18,794 bases of DNA from Gemmatimonadota bacterium (GTDB taxonomy: Bacteria > Gemmatimonadota > Gemmatimonadetes > Palauibacterales > Palauibacteraceae), in NCBI GenBank assembly GCA_016649455.1, contig JAENXO010000009.1, positions 1 through 18,794 on the forward strand. The letters run 5' to 3'. Numbering within the stretch: position 1 is the first letter of the stretch; each line of letters opens with the position of its first letter. The position numbers and the translations under genes are program-made. Of the stretch, positions 14,967-18,794 are shown piece after piece. The notes below the pieces were generated by a model, which made no database searches, had not been told where the DNA came from, and saw nothing but the letters and a program-made list of their open reading frames with translations.

Positions 14967-17635
14967 GCCAGAAGATCGAAGTATCCATCGACGGATCGAC
15001 CGTCATGGTCGACGCCTCCGCGACGGTGCTGGAAGCGGCGCTGGAGCACGATCTCTTCATCCCGCATCTCTGCCACCACCCGGACCTCGAGCCTGCGGGC
15101 GTCTGCCGCCTCTGCCTGGTGGAGGTGGACGGATGCCTGGTGACCGCCTGCAACACGCCGGTGACCGGGGGAGCGGAGATCCGGACCGACACCGAGGCGG
15201 TGAAAGAGACGCGACTCGGAGCGGTCGAGCTGCTGCTCGTCAACCACCACCACGGAACGGTCGACTGCGAGGAGGGCGACGCCTGCGAGCTGAACAGGAT
15301 CGCGCGCTTCGTCGGCGTCGACGAGACTCGCCTCGACCGGTATCGGCCGCCGGACCGGTCGCTTCCAGTGGACACCTCGAACCCCTTCTTCGCGTTCGAC
15401 CCGAGCATCTGCGTGCTCTGCGGGATCTGCGTGCGCACCTGCGACGAGATCGTCGGCGTGGCGGCCATCGACTTCGTGCAGCGCGGGTTCGACACGACCA
15501 TCGGAAGCGCGCCGGGCCAGCAGTGGATCGACTCGGACTGCGTCTCCTGCGGCGAGTGCGTCGCCCGCTGCCCGACCGGGGCGCTCTCCTTCACCGGTTT
15601 CGAGACGCCCGAGCGCGAGGTGACGACGACCTGCACCTACTGCGGTTGCGGCTGCGGGATCCACCTGGGCGTGGCCGGCGACCGGCTCGTGTCGGCGCGC
15701 GGGCAGCGCGAGAATCCGTCCAACGAAGGCCGTCTCTGCGTGAAGGGCCGGTTCGGGTTCACGTTCGTGAACTCACCGGACCGGCTGACGACGCCTCTAA
15801 TCCGGCGCAACGGAACGCTGGAGGAGGCGACCTGGGACGAAGCGCTCGATCTGGTGGCGGAGAAATTCTCAGCCTCCCGCGGAGACGCCTTCGCCGCCAT
15901 CGCCTCGGCGAAGCTCACCAACGAGGAGAACTACCTGATTCAGAAGTTCTCCCGCGCCGTCATGGGCACCAACAACGTCGACCACTGTGCGCGCCTCTGT
16001 CACTCGCCGTCGGTGGCGGGACTGGTGCAGAGCTTCGGCAGCGGGGCGATGACGAGTTCGTCGAAGGACATCGGCGACGCGCGCTGTATCTTCGCCATCG
16101 GGACCAACACGACCGCCGCGCATCCGATCATCGGGCTGCAGGTCATGCGGTCGATCCGCGCAGGCGGCAAGCTGATCGTCGTCAACCCGCGCGAGATCGA
16201 ACTCGCCCGCTATGCCGACCTCTACATCCAGAACCGGGCGGGAAGCGACGTGGCGCTGCTCATGGGTATGATGCGCGTCATCGTGGACGAGGGTCTGCAC
16301 GACCCGGAGTTCATCGAAGCACGGTGTGAGAACTTCGAGGCGTTCCGGGACTCGCTCGGGCAATACGACGAGGCGACGGTCGAGGAGAAGACCGGCGTGC
16401 CCTTCGCGCAGATCGCCGAGGCGGCGCGCATGTACGCGCAGAACTCGCCGGCGGCCATTCTCTACGCCATGGGAATCACCCAGCACACGCACGGAACGGA
16501 CAACGTGCTGGCCACGAGTAACCTCGCCCTGCTGACCGGCAACGTCGGCCTGCCCTCGGGCGGCCTGAATCCGCTGCGAGGCCAGAGCAACGTGCAGGGA
16601 GCGTGCGACATGGGGGCGCTCCCCAACGTCTACCCCGGCTACCAGAACGTGGCGATTCCCGAGGTGAAGGCGAAATTCGAGCAGGCATGGGGCGTCGAGC
16701 TCGACGATGTTCCAGGCCTCACCCACCTGGAGATCCTGCGCGGCGTCACGGCCGGGCCGATCCGGGCGATCTACCTGGTCGGAGAGAACCCCGCCCTGAG
16801 CGAAGCGGACGCGACGCACGCGCGCGAAGCGATGGAGAAGGTGGACTTCCTGGTCGTGCAGGACATCTTCCTGACGGAGTCGGCGGAGTATGCGGACGTG
16901 GTCCTGCCCGCGGCGAGCTTCGCCGAGAAGGACGGGACGTTCACGAACACGGAGCGTCGCGTGCAGCGGGTGCGGAAGGCGATTCCGCCGGTGGGCGATT
17001 CCCGGGACGACGCGTGGATCACCTGCGCGATCGCCCGGCGCATGGGAGAAGAAGGATTCGACTTCGAGAGCGCGGAGGAGGTGATGGAAGAGATCGCCTC
17101 CCTGACGCCGAGCTACGGCGGGATCACACACGACCGGATCGAGCAGGTCGGTCTGCAGTGGCCCTGCCCGGAAGCCTCGCATCCGGGAACGAGGTATCTC
17201 CACGCGGAGACGTTCCCCCGCCCGGGCGGACGTGGTCGTTTCTTCCCGCTGAAGTACCGCCCGCCCGACGAGGAGCCCGACGCCGAGTACCCGCTCGTGC
17301 TCACGACGGAGCGGAGCCTCTATCACTATCACACGGCGACGATGACCCGCCGCGTGCCGGGACTCGAGACGCTACGCTCAGAGGAATTGGTGGAGATCCA
17401 CCCGCGCGACGCGGTGGCGCTCGCCATCGCCAGCGGCGACCGGGTGCGGGTGACATCGAGGCGGGGCGAGGTGGAGGCGCATGCACTGGTGACGGAGGTT
17501 TCGCCGCCGGGCACCATCTGTATGACGTTTCACTTTCACGAGGCGCCGACGAACGTGCTCACCAACGCAGCCTACGACCCGGTGGCGAAGATCCCCGAGA
17601 CCAAGGTCTGTGCCGTGCGCGTGGAGCGGGCCTAG
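14963..17635 (+). CDS. fdsA: Formate dehydrogenase alpha subunit (molybdopterin, Cys-type)
   Basis: This 890-residue cytosolic catalytic subunit oxidises formate or reduces CO2 at a bis-pterin Mo or W centre. The N-terminal NuoG-like [2Fe-2S] domain has C37, C48, C51 and C63. Next is a His-Cys3 motif at 95-108 that lacks one cysteine (Thr99). A ferredoxin domain follows (C150/153/156/160 and C193/196/199/203), then the molybdopterin-domain 4Fe-4S cluster (C224, C227, C231, C259, with Lys261 in CVKGR). HCARLCHSPSVAGL places the metal ligand at Cys346 and the active-site histidine at 347. GLNPLRGQSNVQGACDMG (534-551) holds the conserved arginine (Arg539). The MopB dinucleotide-binding domain occupies about 775-890. 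There is no Tat signal. The GTG at 14963 overlaps the fdsB stop. No fdhD-like or fdsD-like gene follows, so maturation factors must be elsewhere. Confidence 0.94.
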   Translation: MSQKIEVSIDGSTVMVDASATVLEAALEHDLFIPHLCHHPDLEPAGVCRLCLVEVDGCLVTACNTPVTGGAEIRTDTEAVKETRLGAVELLLVNHHHGTVDCEEGDACELNRIARFVGVDETRLDRYRPPDRSLPVDTSNPFFAFDPSICVLCGICVRTCDEIVGVAAIDFVQRGFDTTIGSAPGQQWIDSDCVSCGECVARCPTGALSFTGFETPEREVTTTCTYCGCGCGIHLGVAGDRLVSARGQRENPSNEGRLCVKGRFGFTFVNSPDRLTTPLIRRNGTLEEATWDEALDLVAEKFSASRGDAFAAIASAKLTNEENYLIQKFSRAVMGTNNVDHCARLCHSPSVAGLVQSFGSGAMTSSSKDIGDARCIFAIGTNTTAAHPIIGLQVMRSIRAGGKLIVVNPREIELARYADLYIQNRAGSDVALLMGMMRVIVDEGLHDPEFIEARCENFEAFRDSLGQYDEATVEEKTGVPFAQIAEAARMYAQNSPAAILYAMGITQHTHGTDNVLATSNLALLTGNVGLPSGGLNPLRGQSNVQGACDMGALPNVYPGYQNVAIPEVKAKFEQAWGVELDDVPGLTHLEILRGVTAGPIRAIYLVGENPALSEADATHAREAMEKVDFLVVQDIFLTESAEYADVVLPAASFAEKDGTFTNTERRVQRVRKAIPPVGDSRDDAWITCAIARRMGEEGFDFESAEEVMEEIASLTPSYGGITHDRIEQVGLQWPCPEASHPGTRYLHAETFPRPGGRGRFFPLKYRPPDEEPDAEYPLVLTTERSLYHYHTATMTRRVPGLETLRSEELVEIHPRDAVALAIASGDRVRVTSRRGEVEAHALVTEVSPPGTICMTFHFHEAPTNVLTNAAYDPVAKIPETKVCAVRVERA

Positions 17636-17656
17636 CCCGAAACTATTCTGTCGGGC
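17635..17656. terminator. Short hairpin between convergent genes
   Basis: GCCCGA (17635-17640) can pair with TCGGGC (17651-17656) across a 10-base loop, starting at the last base of the alpha-subunit stop codon. It lies in the 34-base gap before the convergent SDR gene and could serve either strand. The stem is short and no U-run is present. Confidence 0.35.
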
Positions 17657-17669
17657 GCCTTGCGGCAGT

Positions 17670-18371
17670 CTAGAAGGGATTCGTCGCGAACACCGAGAAT
17701 TCGGGAATGAAGCCCCGATCGTCGATTTTGAGTGCCCCGACGATCGCGTCGGCGATTTCCTGGCCCCTCAACTTGTTCGGCGACTGCTCCTGCTGAACCC
17801 CCGCCTTCGATCCGAAGTCGGTCAGGACCTCACTGGGGTTGACCAGGATCACCCGTACGTCGTGCCTCCGGAGTTCGTCGCGCCAGCACTCGGTCATGCC
17901 TCGCAGGGCGAACTTCGAGGACGAATATGCCGTGCTGCCGCGTCCGCCCTTGAGTCCGGAGGTCGAGGAGATGTTGATGAGGTGACCGGATTTCTGGCGG
18001 ACGAAGACCTTCGCCGCCTCGCGGGCCATGAGGAAGGCGCCGAACACGTTCGTCCGGTAGACCGCCTCCATGTCGGACAGCTCCATCTCGACGAGCGGGG
18101 CGAACCGGCCGAAGCCGGCGTTGTTGACCAGGATGTCGAGCCGGCCATGCTGTTCGACGAAGTCGCGAACGGTCCGGATGGCGTCGTCTTCACTGCCGAC
18201 GTCACCGACGCTCCAGCCCACGCCGACCTCCTCCGCTGCCGCCTCGAGGACATCCGCTCGCCGGCCGGTAATGACGACGTCGGCGCCTTCCCGTTTCAGT
18301 GCGACTGCGATCGCCTTGCCGATGCCCTCACTTCCACCGGTTACTAGCGCCTTAGCTCCTTGCAGGTCCAT
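17670..18371 (-). CDS. Classical short-chain dehydrogenase/reductase (SDR)
   Basis: This NAD(P)-dependent oxidoreductase of 233 residues has the Rossmann fold. The cofactor loop TGGSEGIG is at 11-18, NNAG at 83-86, Asn108 in TNVFG, Ser136 in ISSTSG, and the catalytic Tyr149/Lys153 in AYSSSK. TGRR after the second strand suggests NADP preference, since basic residues replace the usual acidic one; that is inference. I chose the ATG at 18371 because GAGGA lies ten bases upstream and the protein then begins just before the first strand. A GTG at 18398 would add nine residues and overlaps the stop of a 13-codon leader frame. Substrate cannot be predicted. It converges on the formate dehydrogenase genes. 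Confidence 0.93.
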   Translation of the reverse strand: MDLQGAKALVTGGSEGIGKAIAVALKREGADVVITGRRADVLEAAAEEVGVGWSVGDVGSEDDAIRTVRDFVEQHGRLDILVNNAGFGRFAPLVEMELSDMEAVYRTNVFGAFLMAREAAKVFVRQKSGHLINISSTSGLKGGRGSTAYSSSKFALRGMTECWRDELRRHDVRVILVNPSEVLTDFGSKAGVQQEQSPNKLRGQEIADAIVGALKIDDRGFIPEFSVFATNPF

Positions 18372-18394
18372 GGATTCAATATCCTCGCTGGAGT

Positions 18395-18436
18395 TCACCG
18401 CACGTGCTCACCGGCGCGGCCTGGTTCGACGACCAT
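18395..18436 (-). CDS. Putative 13-residue leader peptide upstream of the SDR gene
   Basis: A perfect AGGAGG (18448-18443) stands six bases before an ATG at 18436 that opens a 13-codon frame reading MVVEPGRAGEHVR. Its TGA (18397-18395) overlaps the alternative GTG start of the SDR (GTGA). It is the best ribosome binding site in the area, yet it leads only to this short frame. It could couple or regulate SDR translation. There is no run of a single amino acid to suggest attenuation. Expression is unproven. Confidence 0.35.
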   Translation of the reverse strand: MVVEPGRAGEHVR

Positions 18437-18609
18437 GGCAAACCTCCTGAGTGATTCTGGCCCCGGTCACGGAGGTCTGCAAGCTCATTGCGCCGGCAGG
18501 TGCATGCCTCGGGGGTAGTGCGTGGGCTACGGTCGGCCTCTTCCCTCCGGCGCCGTCCCGATGTGAGTTTGGACGCATGAACAACACCCAGTCGAAAGGA
18601 AGCCAGCAG

Positions 18610-18794
18610 ATGCTCTGTCGCAGGTGGGTAGCCGTACTACTGGTTTGCTTCGGTCCGCTGCTCTTTGCGTCGGCCTGCGACACCGCGCAGGAGCAGACCG
18701 CGACGGCGGAGAACGTCGAGGCCCCGGTCGCGAGCATGGAACCACTGCCGGAAGCGCTCGCCTTCCTCGCATCTCTCTCCGGGGTGTTCATTCC
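18610..18794 (+). CDS. Lipoprotein of unknown function (N-terminus only, cut by window edge)
   Basis: Only the first 61 codons are visible. They encode a lipoprotein signal peptide (MLCRRWVAVLLVCFGPLLFA, then SAC) with the lipid cysteine at residue 26, followed by a Thr/Ala/Glu-rich linker and EPLPEALAFLASLSGVF. The ATG at 18610 has AAGGA nine bases upstream; an in-frame ATG at 18577 lacks a ribosome binding site and would lengthen the signal by eleven residues. The visible part shows no recognisable domain, so no function can be assigned. It is transcribed divergently from the SDR gene. Confidence 0.7.
   Translation, partial: MLCRRWVAVLLVCFGPLLFASACDTAQEQTATAENVEAPVASMEPLPEALAFLASLSGVFI

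Noticed and set aside
15998..16000. Selenocysteine at the formate dehydrogenase metal ligand
   Set aside because: The codon in CARLCHSP is TGT, so this is a cysteine enzyme; no in-frame TGA is present.
14671..16329. Second plus-strand open frame of about 552 codons across the beta/alpha junction
   Set aside because: The product is extremely Arg-rich and out of frame with the two subunits that carry the Fe-S motifs.
15869..17332. Minus-strand open frame of about 487 codons opposite the alpha subunit
   Set aside because: It lacks motifs and a credible start, and lies antisense to a complete molybdopterin enzyme.
12649..17635. Fragment of a respiratory complex I (nuoEFG) operon
   Set aside because: The large subunit has the catalytic CARLCHSPSVAGL and NPLRGQSNVQGACDMG blocks of formate dehydrogenase, and no other nuo gene is nearby.

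Overview
The window reads as a GC-rich bacterial chromosome segment from a didermic, lipoprotein-rich organism. No ribosomal RNA or other phylogenetic marker is present. The mix of lipoprotein M28 peptidases, a PD40-propeller lipoprotein, a lipoprotein di-heme peroxidase, Tat- and Sec-exported glycosidases and GTG/TTG starts would fit an environmental Gemmatimonadota-like lineage. That is an inference from gene style only. I found no tRNA, rRNA, CRISPR array, insertion sequence or phage gene.

Layout. (1) 1-2499, minus strand: an operon-like run of a membrane-anchored beta-rich protein of unknown role followed by two tandem paralogous M28 zinc peptidase lipoproteins. The genes overlap at each junction, and the last one runs off the left edge. 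(2) 2500-2837: a divergent intergenic region with an AT-rich core. (3) 2838-7873, plus strand: a di-heme cytochrome c peroxidase lipoprotein, a 14-repeat PD40 double beta-propeller lipoprotein and a Tat-exported GH29 alpha-L-fucosidase. The first two are each followed by nearly the same GC-rich hairpin. (4) 7909-11334, minus strand: a secreted GH53 endo-galactanase, a small DUF2892 membrane protein, and a 665-residue lipoprotein that joins a degenerate erythromycin-esterase/ChaN-like domain to a gluzincin (HEXXH) peptidase-MA domain. (5) 11547-12509, plus: proline iminopeptidase. (6) 12649-17635, plus: three translationally coupled genes (ATGA and GTGA overlaps) for a soluble NAD(H)-linked molybdenum/tungsten formate dehydrogenase in the order NuoE-like, NuoF-like, catalytic alpha. 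(7) 17670-18371, minus: a classical SDR oxidoreductase, preceded by a 13-codon leader frame with a perfect AGGAGG. (8) 18610-18794, plus: the start of another lipoprotein.

How they fit together. The left and middle parts are a cell-envelope and extracellular degradation set: exopeptidase-type M28 enzymes, two plant/algal-polysaccharide glycosidases and a cytosolic Pro-specific exopeptidase. This suits scavenging of peptides and fucosylated or galactan-type glycans. The right part is energy metabolism. The formate dehydrogenase passes electrons from formate through many Fe-S centres to the FMN/NAD subunit, whose HydB-like domain order raises the possibility of electron bifurcation with ferredoxin. 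The most distinctive points are this enzyme, including a Cys-to-Thr change in the His-Cys3 cluster motif of its alpha subunit; the fused Ere-like/gluzincin lipoprotein; the strict 44-residue, 14-fold propeller; and the recurrent terminator-like hairpin.
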